Positions 50,578 through 59,612 of a stretch of 64,000 bases of DNA are shown here, one piece after another. The translations under genes were made by a program, and so were the position numbers. The notes below the pieces were generated by a model. The model was not told the origin of the DNA, searched no databases, and saw only the letters and a program-made list of their open reading frames with translations. The stretch covers positions 356,069 to 420,068 of the forward strand of contig NZ_QQBB01000006.1 of assembly GCF_003350535.1 (NCBI RefSeq). Reading direction: 5' to 3'. The stretch comes from Microvirga subterranea. GTDB taxonomy: Bacteria; Pseudomonadota; Alphaproteobacteria; Rhizobiales; Beijerinckiaceae. How positions within the stretch are numbered: the stretch's first letter is position 1; each line of letters opens with the position of its first letter.

Positions 50578-51060
50578 TCAGAGGTCCTTCAGGAGGTTCT
50601 CGGCGCCCGAGATCTGCGCCTTCGAGGGCGCATCCTCGACGTTGAGCGCCTTCACGACGCCGTCGTCGACCACCATCGAGTAGCGCTGGGAGCGGATGCC
50701 GAGGCCGAAGCCCGTGCCGTCCATCGACAGGCCGATCGCCTTGGCGAAATCGCCGTTGCCGTCCGATAGGAACTCGATGCCCTCGGCGCCTGCGGACTTT
50801 GCCCAGGCGTCCATGACGAACACGTCGTTGACGGCGGTCACGAGCACGGCGTCTGCGCCCTTCGCCTTGATCTCGCTCAGCTTCTCGACGTAGCCCGGCA
50901 GGTGGTTGCGGTGGCAGGTCGGCGTGAAGGCGCCGGGAACGGCCACGAGCACGACCTTGCGGCCCTTGAAGAGATCGTCCGTGGTCTTCGCCACCGGGCC
51001 CTCCGCCGTCATGATGCGGAACGTGGCCTGGGGCAGACTGTCTCCAACCTGAATCGTCAT
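50578..51060 (-). CDS. Peroxiredoxin, PRX5 type
   Basis: A 160-aa peroxiredoxin reducing H2O2 and organic peroxides. The peroxidatic cysteine is C49 in FTPTCHRNH, with the PRX5-type PGAFTPTC motif. Further conserved parts are GADAVLVTAVND and GTGFGLGIRSQRYS. The start at 51060 has GGAGAAGAG before it. No resolving cysteine is seen, so it likely works as a 1-Cys enzyme with glutathione or glutaredoxin. It is convergent with rnhA. Confidence 0.95.
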   Translation of the reverse strand: MTIQVGDSLPQATFRIMTAEGPVAKTTDDLFKGRKVVLVAVPGAFTPTCHRNHLPGYVEKLSEIKAKGADAVLVTAVNDVFVMDAWAKSAGAEGIEFLSDGNGDFAKAIGLSMDGTGFGLGIRSQRYSMVVDDGVVKALNVEDAPSKAQISGAENLLKDL

Positions 51061-51100
51061 CGGCTCTTCTCCAAACGCTGTGCCGGAATCCAGCTCCTCA

Positions 51101-51928
51101 CTAGCGTGGCTGCTGGCCGGCGTCGAGACGGACTTCGGTTTCGATCGCGTGAGGACCTGCCACAAGGGTCAGGCGTACCGGAATCGGGCCTGTGGCGTCC
51201 TTCGGCCGGTCTTCGACCGTGACCGTGAAGGTGTTTCCAGCATCCGGGAACGAGGTGGAGAGATACCAGTTTTCCGGGCCTTCCGCGAAAAGGGTCGGCT
51301 TGGCTCCGTCCGGGGCTCGGACGGTCACGCGGAAGGCGGATTTGTCCTGCGCGGCCTGTTCGATTCCCACAATGGCGAGAGCAGCCCGGGCATCCAAGGG
51401 TTGTGGCCTTGGCACGTGAGCCAGAGCACCCTCGATGGCATCACGATGGGCGCCATCGGCTGGTAGAGCCTCGGACAGTTCGGCCCGGGCCGGGATGCAG
51501 ATGTCCTTGCAGACCCCGTAATCGATGGCGAGCCTGAGGTTGACGGGTTTGTCACGCTCCCTGGGCGTGACCAGCACGGGCAGCACGAGGTTGCCGCCAT
51601 AGACATAGGCGACGCCGCCCGCATCCTCCTGGCGCTTGGGCGCGGGCCAGCGAAGCTCGACCGTCGCGACGTTCTCCGACCCGGACCAGTCGAAGTTCGG
51701 GGGCAGCCCGGAATCGCCAGGGGTCCGCCAGTAGGTCTTGAACCCGGGATCGAGCGTGATCTCGATGCCGGCGAGATGCTGCGCGCCGTCGAGGCCGCCG
51801 GCGATCAGACGCACGCGAGAGTGAAGGCCCTGAACCCAGGGGGAGGCCGAGGGGGACTGGGCGGCGGCGGGAAAAAAGCACAATATCAAAAAAAGGGCCG
51901 CTGTGACGGTGCGGAACATGATTGCCAT
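51101..51928 (-). CDS. Periplasmic DsbD alpha-domain-like protein
   Basis: A 275-aa protein with a signal peptide (about 1-23, ending AAAQS). The mature part matches the N-terminal periplasmic domain of DsbD/ScsB-type reductases, with the cysteine pair C140 and C144 in YGVCKDICIP. The membrane and thioredoxin parts of DsbD are absent, so this is a stand-alone module. Its partner may be CcdA elsewhere. A role in periplasmic thiol supply, for example to cytochrome c maturation, is inference. It begins 31 bp from its divergent neighbour frame upstream of YqgE. Confidence 0.88.
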   Translation of the reverse strand: MAIMFRTVTAALFLILCFFPAAAQSPSASPWVQGLHSRVRLIAGGLDGAQHLAGIEITLDPGFKTYWRTPGDSGLPPNFDWSGSENVATVELRWPAPKRQEDAGGVAYVYGGNLVLPVLVTPRERDKPVNLRLAIDYGVCKDICIPARAELSEALPADGAHRDAIEGALAHVPRPQPLDARAALAIVGIEQAAQDKSAFRVTVRAPDGAKPTLFAEGPENWYLSTSFPDAGNTFTVTVEDRPKDATGPIPVRLTLVAGPHAIETEVRLDAGQQPR

Positions 51929-52031
51929 GGAACTGACGCCTCCCTGACGCGCTTCCCTTATGCGGGTTATTTTCGGGCAGGCCATCCACGATCCCGTGAT
52001 CGGGTTGGGCCTGCAATGCAGAAGTCGAGAC

Positions 52032-52640
52032 ATGATTCAGACGACGACCTTCACTGCCGGTTCCACCTTCCTCGACGGCCAGTTCCTCGTAGCCATGCCG
52101 GGGATGACGGACGAGCGCTTCGCCCGGGCGGTGATCTATGTCTGCGCCCATTCCTCGGAAGGGGCGATGGGAATCGTGCTCAACCGGCCCGCCTCGAACG
52201 TGAACATGCCGGACCTCCTGGTCCAGCTCGAGATCATTCCGGAGCTGGAGCGCATCAGCCTGCCGCAGAAGGTGGGCCAGATGCAGGTGCTCATGGGCGG
52301 CCCGGTCGAGACGAGCCGGGGGTTCGTCCTCCATTCGCCGGACTTCCACATCGCCCAGTCGACCCTGCCGATCGACGACAGCGTCTGCCTGACGGCCACG
52401 GTGGACATCCTGCGCGCCATCGCCCGCGGCAACGGGCCCGAAAATGCGGTCCTGGCCTTGGGATATGCCGGCTGGGGCGCCGGGCAGCTCGAGCTCGAGA
52501 TGCAGTCCAACGGCTGGCTCAACTGCCCGGCCGACGCCGAGCTGATCTTCAAGACCTCCGTCGACACCCGCTATGAGATGGCCCTGCGCCGGATCGGCAT
52601 CGAGCCCGCCATGCTGTCGATGCAGGCCGGCCACGCTTAA
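52032..52640 (+). CDS. YqgE/AlgH family protein (UPF0301)
   Basis: A 202-aa protein with the YqgE marks: [47 protein letters not shown] and [14 protein letters not shown]. The family is widespread, structurally known and functionally unclear, with a regulatory reputation from AlgH. The ATG at 52032 gives the family N-terminus; an upstream frame to 51960 is non-conserved. It is divergent from the DsbD-like gene and ends 16 bp before the convergent GGDEF/EAL gene. Confidence 0.95.
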   Translation: MIQTTTFTAGSTFLDGQFLVAMPGMTDERFARAVIYVCAHSSEGAMGIVLNRPASNVNMPDLLVQLEIIPELERISLPQKVGQMQVLMGGPVETSRGFVLHSPDFHIAQSTLPIDDSVCLTATVDILRAIARGNGPENAVLALGYAGWGAGQLELEMQSNGWLNCPADAELIFKTSVDTRYEMALRRIGIEPAMLSMQAGHA

Positions 52641-52655
52641 CCCTCACGCGTTCCC

Positions 52656-55604
52656 TCAGGCCGCCTCCGGCGCCGCTCCGACGAGCTGGCGGGCCTGGAG
52701 CGTCGACATGGGCTCTCCGAAGACAGGACCCTGCGCGTATTCGCAGCCGAGCTGGTAGAGCTCGATCGCCTCCGACTCGGTCTCCGCGCCCTCCGCCACG
52801 ATCTCCATGCCGAGCTCGTGCGCCATCTTGACGATGGAGCGCAGGATGACCGGCTTGCCGCCAGCCATCTGGCGCACGAAGGACTCGTCCACCTTGATCG
52901 TATCGAACGGGAAGCGCAGCAGGTAGGACAGGGCCGAATAGCCGGTGCCGAAATCGTCGAGCGACAGGCCCGCACCGAGATCCCTCAGGCGCGCGAGCAT
53001 CTGGGCCGAGTATTCCGGGTTTTCCATCACCAGGCTCTCGGTCATCTCGATCTTGAGCGAGCCCGGCAGGACCCCGTTGCGGGTGATCACCGCCTTCACG
53101 TCCTGGAGAAGGTCGTGACGCAGCAGGTGCTGGCTCGACATGTTGACCGAGGCGAAGATCGGCGGGTCCACCTCGAGGGCGTTCTGCCATGCGGCCAGTT
53201 CGCGGGCGGTCTGCTCCAGCAGGAAGATGCTCAGGTTGAAGATCAGGCCGGTCTCCTCGGCGATCGACAGGAAATCCTCCGGCCCGATGCGCCCCAGGCG
53301 GGGATGGTCCCAGCGCAGCATGGATTCGAAGCCCGCGATCGTGCGGTCCTCGAGCCTGACGATCGGCTTGAACAGGACCTTCATCTCGTTGCGGTCGATC
53401 GCCCGGCGAAGGTCGGACTCCATGGTGAAGTGGTCGCTCCGGTCGGACCTCATGGTCGGCCGGAACACCTCGATCCGGTCTCCGCCGTGACGCTTGGCAT
53501 GCGCCATCGCGATCTCGGCGTTGCGCAGGACCTCCTCGCGGCGCGCGGCGATCTGCGGATCGTGCAGCGCGAGACCGATGGAGGCGGTGAGGAAGATCTC
53601 ACGCTCCGCATAGGTGATCGCCGTCGTCACCGCCCGCCGAACCATGTCGGCGAAGGCGATGATGCGGTCCGGCTCGCGCTCGGAGAGGAGGATCATGGCG
53701 AACTCGTCGCCGGAGATCCGCGCGAGGGTGTCCTGCGGCCGGAGCAGGCGTCCGAGCCTTCGGGACAGGGTGAGCAGGATCGAATCGCCCGCCGCATAGC
53801 CCACCGCATCGTTGACGTTCTTGAGCTTGTCGATGTCGATCACCAGCACGGTCGGACGCAAGGAATCGTCCTGGCTCGCGAAGGTGAGCGCCGCCTCGAG
53901 GCGATCGTAGAAGAGCTGGCGGTTCGGCAGGCTCGTGAGGTTGTCGTGCACCGCATCGTAGAGCAGGCGCTCCTCGGCGGTCTTGGCATCGGTGACGTCC
54001 GAGAGGGTGCCGACGATGCGCATCACCTCGCCGTCGGAGCCGATGACCGGGCGGGCCTTCAGGCGGTACCAGTGATGGGAGCCGGAGGCCGAGCGCAGGC
54101 GGAAGTCCTGCGACAGGCGCCCGCGGCGCTGCTCGATCACCGCATCGAGGGCGGCCCGGTAGCGGTCCCTGTCGAACGGGTGGATCAGGTCGAGCCAGGC
54201 CGAAGCCGGCCCCTCGAGGGCGCCGCGCTTCAGGCCGAGCTGGTGCTCCACCTCGGGGCTGACGAAGATTTTGTCGGACGCGACGTCCCAGTCGAACACG
54301 ATGTCGCCCGCGCCCGACAGGGCCAGCGCCCTCCGCTCCGTGTCGCTGACGAGCCCGTGGGCGAAGGCGCCGCCCGCGAAGGCGTGCTGCATCACCGTGA
54401 AGCCGATCAGCATGACGATCAGCACGAGGCCGCCCACGAGGGCCGGGGGCACCAGATCGGAGGGAAGCTGTCCCAGCACCGTGAAGCTTGCGGCCACCAC
54501 CCATGCGATGAGCAGCAGCCAGGTCGGCACCAGCATCACGGCCCGGTCGTAGCCGTGGGTCGCCAGATGGAGGACCAACACGAAGCCGATGCCGGCGACC
54601 GCCGCGATGGAGATGCGCGCCACGCCCGAAGCCACCGGCGGATCAACGATCGCGAGCGCCACGAGGGTGCCCAGGAAGGCGAGCCAGAAGGTCGCCACGT
54701 GGCTGTAGCGCACGTGCCAGCGGTTGAGGTTGAGATAGGCGAACAGGAACACCAGGAGCGTCGCGGCGAGCACGGCCTCCGCGCCGGCGCGATAGATCTG
54801 CTCGGTGGTCTCCGTGATCGGGAAGATGCGCTGGAAGAACCCGAAGTCGATGCACGCATAGGCGAGCACCGCCCATGCCAGCGCCGCCGCCGCCGGGAAG
54901 ATCAGGGCGCCCTTGACCACGAAGATGATCGTCAGGAACAGGGCCAGCAGGCCCGCGATGCCGATGATGATCCCCTTGTAGAGGGTGAGGCCGTTGATGC
55001 GCTCCTTGTAGGCGTCCGCATCCCACAGATGGAGCTGGGGAAGGTCCGTGGAGCGCAGCTCGGCCACGAAGGTGACCGTGGTGCCCGGGTCCAGGGTGAT
55101 GAGGAAGATGTCCGCATCGGCGCTGTCGTCGCGCTCGGGCCGGATGCCCTGGCTCGCGGTGATCGCCGCAATGCGCGACGAGCCCAGGTCCGGCCAGATC
55201 ACGCCCGAGCCCGTGAGACGGAAGTGCGGCGCCACCAGAAGCCGGTCCACCTGCTCGTCCGTGTCGTTGGTGAGCGCGAACACGATCCAGTCCGGCCGCG
55301 TGCCGGATTCGCGGGCCTTCACGGCGATGCGGCGGACGATGCCGTCCCGGCCGGGTGCCGTGGAAATGCGGATCTCGTCCCCGTCCGAGCGGTACCGCTC
55401 GACCATCGGGGTGAGATCGATGGCTCTCATCTTCGGGTCGACGCGAACGGATTCCACGGCCCAGCCGCTGGAACTCCCCGCGAGACAAAGGAATGCCGCC
55501 AAAAGGAAGGTTATGGCGAAAGAAACGATCCGCAACGCTTCGGTCTTTCGTCCGGTACGACAAAATGGAATGAAATTGGTACCGGTCAGGAGGCTTGAGG
55601 GCAA
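52656..55604 (-). CDS. Membrane GGDEF/EAL protein (c-di-GMP phosphodiesterase-type)
   Basis: A protein of about 960-982 aa. A signal peptide or first helix is followed by a periplasmic beta-rich sensor (about 55-200), seven membrane helices (about 210-410), a PAS domain (about 425-560), a GGDEF domain (about 565-730) and an EAL domain (about 735-975). The cyclase motif reads SGDEF instead of GGDEF, and the EAL motif reads ESM. The EAL acidic set looks intact (E of ESM, SVNMSS, EMTES, LDDFGTGYS, VDESF), so hydrolysis of c-di-GMP is likely; cyclase activity is uncertain. The start is uncertain: TTG at 55604, or TTG at 55535, which would put the signal sequence at the N-terminus. Confidence 0.93.
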   Translation of the reverse strand: MPSSLLTGTNFIPFCRTGRKTEALRIVSFAITFLLAAFLCLAGSSSGWAVESVRVDPKMRAIDLTPMVERYRSDGDEIRISTAPGRDGIVRRIAVKARESGTRPDWIVFALTNDTDEQVDRLLVAPHFRLTGSGVIWPDLGSSRIAAITASQGIRPERDDSADADIFLITLDPGTTVTFVAELRSTDLPQLHLWDADAYKERINGLTLYKGIIIGIAGLLALFLTIIFVVKGALIFPAAAALAWAVLAYACIDFGFFQRIFPITETTEQIYRAGAEAVLAATLLVFLFAYLNLNRWHVRYSHVATFWLAFLGTLVALAIVDPPVASGVARISIAAVAGIGFVLVLHLATHGYDRAVMLVPTWLLLIAWVVAASFTVLGQLPSDLVPPALVGGLVLIVMLIGFTVMQHAFAGGAFAHGLVSDTERRALALSGAGDIVFDWDVASDKIFVSPEVEHQLGLKRGALEGPASAWLDLIHPFDRDRYRAALDAVIEQRRGRLSQDFRLRSASGSHHWYRLKARPVIGSDGEVMRIVGTLSDVTDAKTAEERLLYDAVHDNLTSLPNRQLFYDRLEAALTFASQDDSLRPTVLVIDIDKLKNVNDAVGYAAGDSILLTLSRRLGRLLRPQDTLARISGDEFAMILLSEREPDRIIAFADMVRRAVTTAITYAEREIFLTASIGLALHDPQIAARREEVLRNAEIAMAHAKRHGGDRIEVFRPTMRSDRSDHFTMESDLRRAIDRNEMKVLFKPIVRLEDRTIAGFESMLRWDHPRLGRIGPEDFLSIAEETGLIFNLSIFLLEQTARELAAWQNALEVDPPIFASVNMSSQHLLRHDLLQDVKAVITRNGVLPGSLKIEMTESLVMENPEYSAQMLARLRDLGAGLSLDDFGTGYSALSYLLRFPFDTIKVDESFVRQMAGGKPVILRSIVKMAHELGMEIVAEGAETESEAIELYQLGCEYAQGPVFGEPMSTLQARQLVGAAPEAA

Positions 55605-55735
55605 GGCGAAGTCGGGGGCCGGCCCGACTTGTCCGCAAGACTCAGGTGGGTGTCAGCAAGCGGCCATGGAGCCACTTTGCGGCGGGATTGAGGAGCGACA
55701 AGCTTGACCTTGGGGAAGGTCGAGGCGGGAAAATC

Positions 55736-57019
55736 TCAGCCGATCAGGCCTGATTTGATGCGCGCCAAGGAGGGCAGGCCCTTGATGGGGCCGATTGCCG
55801 CGAGCGTCGGCTCCCCATGGAGAAGACGCTGCCCCGCCTCGCGAACCTGCTCCACGGTCAGAGCATCCACTTTCAGCACGATCTCGTCGCTCGGGATCAC
55901 GCGTCCCCAGGACAGAAGCTGCCGGGCGACGCGCTCGATCCGGCCACCCGGCGTCTCCAGGGCGGTCAGGAGCGCGACCTTCATCTGGGCCTTGGCCCGG
56001 GTCATCTCGATCTCGCTGATGTCCTGCGTGGCCTGCCGCATGGTCGCGAGCGTGACGTCCATCAGCTCGGCCACGTCGGAGCCGGCCGTTCCGGCCCCGA
56101 TGCCGAACAGGCCCGTATCCGAGAAGGGCCAATGGAAGGAATCGATCGAATAGGCGAGGCCGCGATTCTCCCGCACCTCGTGCCAGAGCCGGGACGTCAG
56201 CCCGCCACCGAGGATGTGGGCGAAGAGATGGGTTGCATAGTAGCCCGGGTCCTTGAAGGAGAGGCCCGGCAGGCCGAGCACGATGTTCGCCTGTTCGAGC
56301 TTGCGCGAAATGCGCCGTTCGCCGCCCGAGTAGACTCCCGCCTCCGGCTCGCGGAGCGGGGCGGACGGCATGGACCCGAAATGGCGCTCGGCCATCTCGA
56401 CGATCCGGGCATGGTCCACATCGCCGGCGGCCGCAAGGACCATTTTTCCGGGCGTGTACTCGCGCGCCAGAAAGGCGCGGATCGTCGCCTCGTCGAAGCT
56501 CTTGATCGTCTCGGGCGTGCCCAGGATCGGCCGGCCGATCGGCTGCCCCGCATAGGCGGTTTCCATAAAGGCGTCGTAGACGAGGTCGTCCGGCGTGTCC
56601 TCGACGGCGGCGTATTCCTGCAGGATCACGCCCTTCTCGCGGGCAAGCTCGCCGGCCTCGAAGGCCGAGTGGATGAGGATGTCGCCGAGGACGTCGAGAG
56701 CCACGTCCACATTCTCGCCGAGGACGCGGGCGGTGTAGCTCGTGTACTCGACGCTGGTCGCGGCATTGATGTCGCCGCCGACGTTCTCGATGTCCTCGGC
56801 GATCCGGCGTGCGGAGCGGCGCGTGGTGCCCTTGAAGGCCATGTGCTCGATGAGATGCGACAGGCCGTGCTCATGAGCCGTCTCGTGACGCGAGCCGGTG
56901 CCGACCCAAACGCCCAGCGTCGCGGTCGCGATCTCCGGCATCTGCTCGGTCGCGACCGTCAGTCCGTTGGCGAGCCGGGTGATGTCGATCCGCTTTTCGC
57001 GAACGAAGTGATGGTTCAT
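55736..57019 (-). CDS. M16 family zinc metallopeptidase (processing-peptidase-like)
   Basis: A 427-aa peptidase of the mitochondrial processing peptidase / PqqL type. The inverted zinc motif HLIEH gives H55, E58 and H59, and the distal ligand is E135 in LQEY, at the standard spacing of 76. The C-terminal half repeats the fold (VRENRGLAYSIDSF segment). The start at 57019 overlaps the thrC stop by 4 bp, so both are one transcript, an arrangement that recurs in alphaproteobacteria. The substrate is not known. Confidence 0.95.
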   Translation of the reverse strand: MNHHFVREKRIDITRLANGLTVATEQMPEIATATLGVWVGTGSRHETAHEHGLSHLIEHMAFKGTTRRSARRIAEDIENVGGDINAATSVEYTSYTARVLGENVDVALDVLGDILIHSAFEAGELAREKGVILQEYAAVEDTPDDLVYDAFMETAYAGQPIGRPILGTPETIKSFDEATIRAFLAREYTPGKMVLAAAGDVDHARIVEMAERHFGSMPSAPLREPEAGVYSGGERRISRKLEQANIVLGLPGLSFKDPGYYATHLFAHILGGGLTSRLWHEVRENRGLAYSIDSFHWPFSDTGLFGIGAGTAGSDVAELMDVTLATMRQATQDISEIEMTRAKAQMKVALLTALETPGGRIERVARQLLSWGRVIPSDEIVLKVDALTVEQVREAGQRLLHGEPTLAAIGPIKGLPSLARIKSGLIG

Positions 57020-58431
57020 GCGGCCGCGCCCCTGACCGCACGGCCGCGGTCGCGAATGAAGCGCTCGACGGCGCTCTGGTCGTTCGGGAGGACCGTGAAG
57101 CTCTCCTGACGCTCCATGAGATCGGCCATGTGCGGGGGAAGGGCCGGGCGGATGCCCGTGGCGCGCTCGACCGCGTCGGGGAACTTGGCCGGATGCGCCG
57201 TGGAGAGCGCCACGACCGGAACCTCCGGCCGCTCGCGCAGCAGCGCCCGGGCGGCGCGGGTGCCGACGGCGGTGTGCGGGTCGAGCACGTAGCCTGTCGA
57301 CCGGAAGGTCTCGGCCATCTCGGCCGCCACGTTCGTCTCGTCCACGGCCTCGGCCGAGAATTCCCGGCGGATGCGCGCAAGGGGCTCGGCATCGACCAGG
57401 AAGGCCTTGGACTGGGCGAGATTCGCCATCAGGCGCCGGATCGCGCCGGCGTCGCGCCCGTAGGCCTCGAAAAGCAGCCGCTCGAAGTTGGACGAGATCT
57501 GGATGTCCATGGAGGGCGAGGCGGTCGGCCGCACGCCCTTGATTTCGTAGGAACCGGAGCTGAGCGTGCGGGCCAGGATGTCGTTGGCATTGGTGCCGAT
57601 CATCAGCCGCTCGATCGGGAGCCCCATGCGCTTGGCCACCCAGCCGGCGAGGATGTCGCCGAAATTGCCGGTCGGGACCGAGAACGAGACAGGGCGGTGC
57701 GGCGATCCGAGGCTGACGGCGGCCGTGAAGTAGTAGACCGCCTGCGCGGCCACGCGGGCCCAATTGATGGAGTTCACGCCCGAGAGCTGAAGCTCGTCGC
57801 GGAAGCGGGCATGGTTGAACATGCCCTTCACCATGGACTGGCAGTCGTCGAAGGTGCCTTCGACCGCGAGCGCATGGACGTTCGGCGAGGCGACCGTGGT
57901 CATCTGCCGCCGCTGCACATCCGACACGCGGCCATGGGGGTAGAGGATGAAGACGTCGACCTGCTCCAGGCCCTTGAAGGCCTCGACCGCGGCGCTGCCC
58001 GTGTCGCCGGAGGTGGCACCGACGATCGTGGCCCTGGCACCCCGCGCCTTGAGGACATGGTCCATCAGGCGGCCGAGGAGCTGCATCGCCACGTCCTTGA
58101 ACGCGAGGGTCGGGCCGTGGAAGAGCTCCAGCACGAAGAGGTTGTCGCCGAGCTGCGCGAGCGGGCAGGTGGCGGCATGCCGGAAGGTGGCGTAGGCCTC
58201 GTCGATCATGCGGCCGAGATCGGCCGCCGGGATGTCACCATCGACCAGCGGGCCGAGCACAGCCTTGGCCACGTCGCTGTAGGACTTGCCTGAAAAGGCC
58301 TGGATTGCCGCAGGCTGTAGCGTGGGCCAAGTCTGGGGCACGTAGAGGCCGCCATCGCGGGCGAGGCCGGCCAGAAGGGCATCGGAAAAGCCGAGCGCCG
58401 GGGCTTCTCCCCGGGTCGAGACGTGCAGCAC
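57016..58431 (-). CDS. thrC: Threonine synthase
   Basis: A 471-aa PLP enzyme converting phosphohomoserine to threonine. K112 in TLAFKDVAMQ binds PLP. ATSGDTGSAAVEA and SVPTGNFGDILAG are conserved phosphate and substrate segments. The GTG at 58431 gives the typical N-terminus VLHVSTRGE and follows AGGAGAT at ideal spacing. It is of the long, fungal/bacterial class-2 length. Coupled to the M16 peptidase gene; thrB lies 7 kb to the left. Confidence 0.97.
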   Translation of the reverse strand: MLHVSTRGEAPALGFSDALLAGLARDGGLYVPQTWPTLQPAAIQAFSGKSYSDVAKAVLGPLVDGDIPAADLGRMIDEAYATFRHAATCPLAQLGDNLFVLELFHGPTLAFKDVAMQLLGRLMDHVLKARGARATIVGATSGDTGSAAVEAFKGLEQVDVFILYPHGRVSDVQRRQMTTVASPNVHALAVEGTFDDCQSMVKGMFNHARFRDELQLSGVNSINWARVAAQAVYYFTAAVSLGSPHRPVSFSVPTGNFGDILAGWVAKRMGLPIERLMIGTNANDILARTLSSGSYEIKGVRPTASPSMDIQISSNFERLLFEAYGRDAGAIRRLMANLAQSKAFLVDAEPLARIRREFSAEAVDETNVAAEMAETFRSTGYVLDPHTAVGTRAARALLRERPEVPVVALSTAHPAKFPDAVERATGIRPALPPHMADLMERQESFTVLPNDQSAVERFIRDRGRAVRGAAA

Positions 58432-58504
58432 GGTCGATCTCCTGAAATTCCGCGGGACATTAGGTGCCGCGGCCGGGTACGGCAAGCCGCATCCGGCCGC
58501 AGGG

Positions 58505-59032
58505 TCAGGGTTTCAGCCGCGCCATGGCGTGGGCGTCCACATAGGAGCCGTTCCTGAACGCGAAGACCTTGTGGGTTCCCTCGACCCGGAAGCCGTTGCG
58601 CTCGTAGAGGGCAATGGCCGGTGCGTTGTCCACATAGACCGTCAGCTCGATCCGGCGCAGGTCGAGCCAGTCGTCGGCGATTGTCAGAAGTTCATTCAGG
58701 AGCCTGGAGCCGACGCCCCGGCCGCGCCAGTCGTCGTGGATTCCCATGCCGAGGCTGGCCGCATGGGCGCGCCGTCCCTGGAAGCGGGTCAGGCCGCCAT
58801 TGCCGATGATCGTGCCGTCGTGGACGGCCACCAGTCCGACGTCGGCAGGCGACCCGCTCTCGATCCGCTTGCGGACGTCCTCGGGCGTCCTGTGCGGAAG
58901 GGCCAGGGTTCCGAAGCGGAAGCCGGGCAGGGACACCAGCGCGGCGATCTGCTCGCAATCGTCGAGACGGACGGCCCGAATCGTAACATCACGGTCGTTC
59001 GGCGGTTCGGAAGGGGATTGTTGAGGCTCCAT
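58505..59032 (-). CDS. GNAT family N-acetyltransferase
   Basis: A 175-aa acetyltransferase. The acetyl-CoA loop is DDWRGRGVGSRLLNELL at about 101-117, and VYVDNAPAIALYERNGFRVEGT is the typical GNAT C-terminal part. It resembles RimI/YhhY-type enzymes acting on amino acids or small amines. A terminator lies upstream (59070-59097), separating it from the small frame at 59113. It precedes thrC on the same strand with a 73-bp gap. Confidence 0.93.
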   Translation of the reverse strand: MEPQQSPSEPPNDRDVTIRAVRLDDCEQIAALVSLPGFRFGTLALPHRTPEDVRKRIESGSPADVGLVAVHDGTIIGNGGLTRFQGRRAHAASLGMGIHDDWRGRGVGSRLLNELLTIADDWLDLRRIELTVYVDNAPAIALYERNGFRVEGTHKVFAFRNGSYVDAHAMARLKP

Positions 59033-59069
59033 GGTGCTCTCCTAGGAAGCGGAGGCGAACGGAACCGAA

Positions 59070-59097
59070 AAAGCCCTGCTCGTCTCCGCAGGGCTTT
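59070..59097 (-). terminator. Rho-independent terminator (minus strand)
   Basis: AAAGCCCTGC (59070-59079) and GCAGGGCTTT (59088-59097) form a perfect 10-bp stem with an 8-base loop. Read on the minus strand it ends in GCTTTTTC. It would end a short transcript coming from about 59200-59250, such as the 28-codon frame at 59113-59199. Confidence 0.6.
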
Positions 59098-59112
59098 GGA
59101 AATGCTCACGCG

Positions 59113-59199
59113 TCAGATGCGCAAAGCCTCTCCTGCACGCCCTGCCAGGCGCGTCATGAGATGAGCTGCGGTCATAAGAAGGGCGAACATGGGCGCCAT
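59113..59199 (-). CDS. Possible 28-aa small protein before a terminator
   Basis: A 28-codon frame (MAPMFALLMTAAHLMTRLAG and onward) with a hydrophobic N-terminal half, directly followed by a good terminator. It may be a small membrane peptide or a leader. No ribosome-binding site is strong. It is listed because the terminator needs a transcript. Confidence 0.3.
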   Translation of the reverse strand: MAPMFALLMTAAHLMTRLAGRAGEALRI

Positions 59200-59255
59200 G
59201 GTACTATCGTCCCGCCGACAAGCCAAGCTCGGCCATGGGCCGGAGGACCACCGCG

Positions 59256-59612
59256 ATGCGCATGACCCGAGCCGACTGGATCCTGCTGCCGTTCCTGGTC
59301 GCCACGCTGGCGGCCGTGGTGCTGGGCGCTTTCCTGCTGGCGGGCTTCCTGGGCCTTGGCGTGCTCGGGCTCGTCGTCGGCGTGATGGCGCAGCGCATCG
59401 AGCTGGAAAAGGATGGTGCCGTGAGCAACTACATGGCGACGTCACTCTATGCGCAGCAGATGGAGGCCCGTGAGCGGATGAGCCGGGCCGAGCGGGCGGG
59501 ACACCGTGCCGAGACCGAGGCTCTCCTGAAATGGCTCTTCGTCGCCAAGGTCGTCAGCGCCGGGCTGATCATCCTGGGCTTCGGCTTCTTTGTGATGTTT
59601 CAGCTCGGCTGA
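59256..59612 (+). CDS. Small membrane protein, unknown (118 aa)
   Basis: A 118-aa protein with two N-terminal helices that may fuse (about 7-45, strongly hydrophobic, VLGLVVGVMAQRI at the end), a charged amphipathic middle (about 48-92) and a C-terminal helix (about 94-117). GGAGG precedes the ATG at 59256 by 8 bases. It overlaps the convergent end of the SURF1 gene by 13 bp. I recognise no family. Confidence 0.75.
   Translation: MRMTRADWILLPFLVATLAAVVLGAFLLAGFLGLGVLGLVVGVMAQRIELEKDGAVSNYMATSLYAQQMEARERMSRAERAGHRAETEALLKWLFVAKVVSAGLIILGFGFFVMFQLG

Noticed and set aside
52818..55598. 926-codon open frame antisense to the GGDEF/EAL gene
   Set aside because: Same shadow effect; no recognisable motif and complete overlap with a clear multidomain protein.
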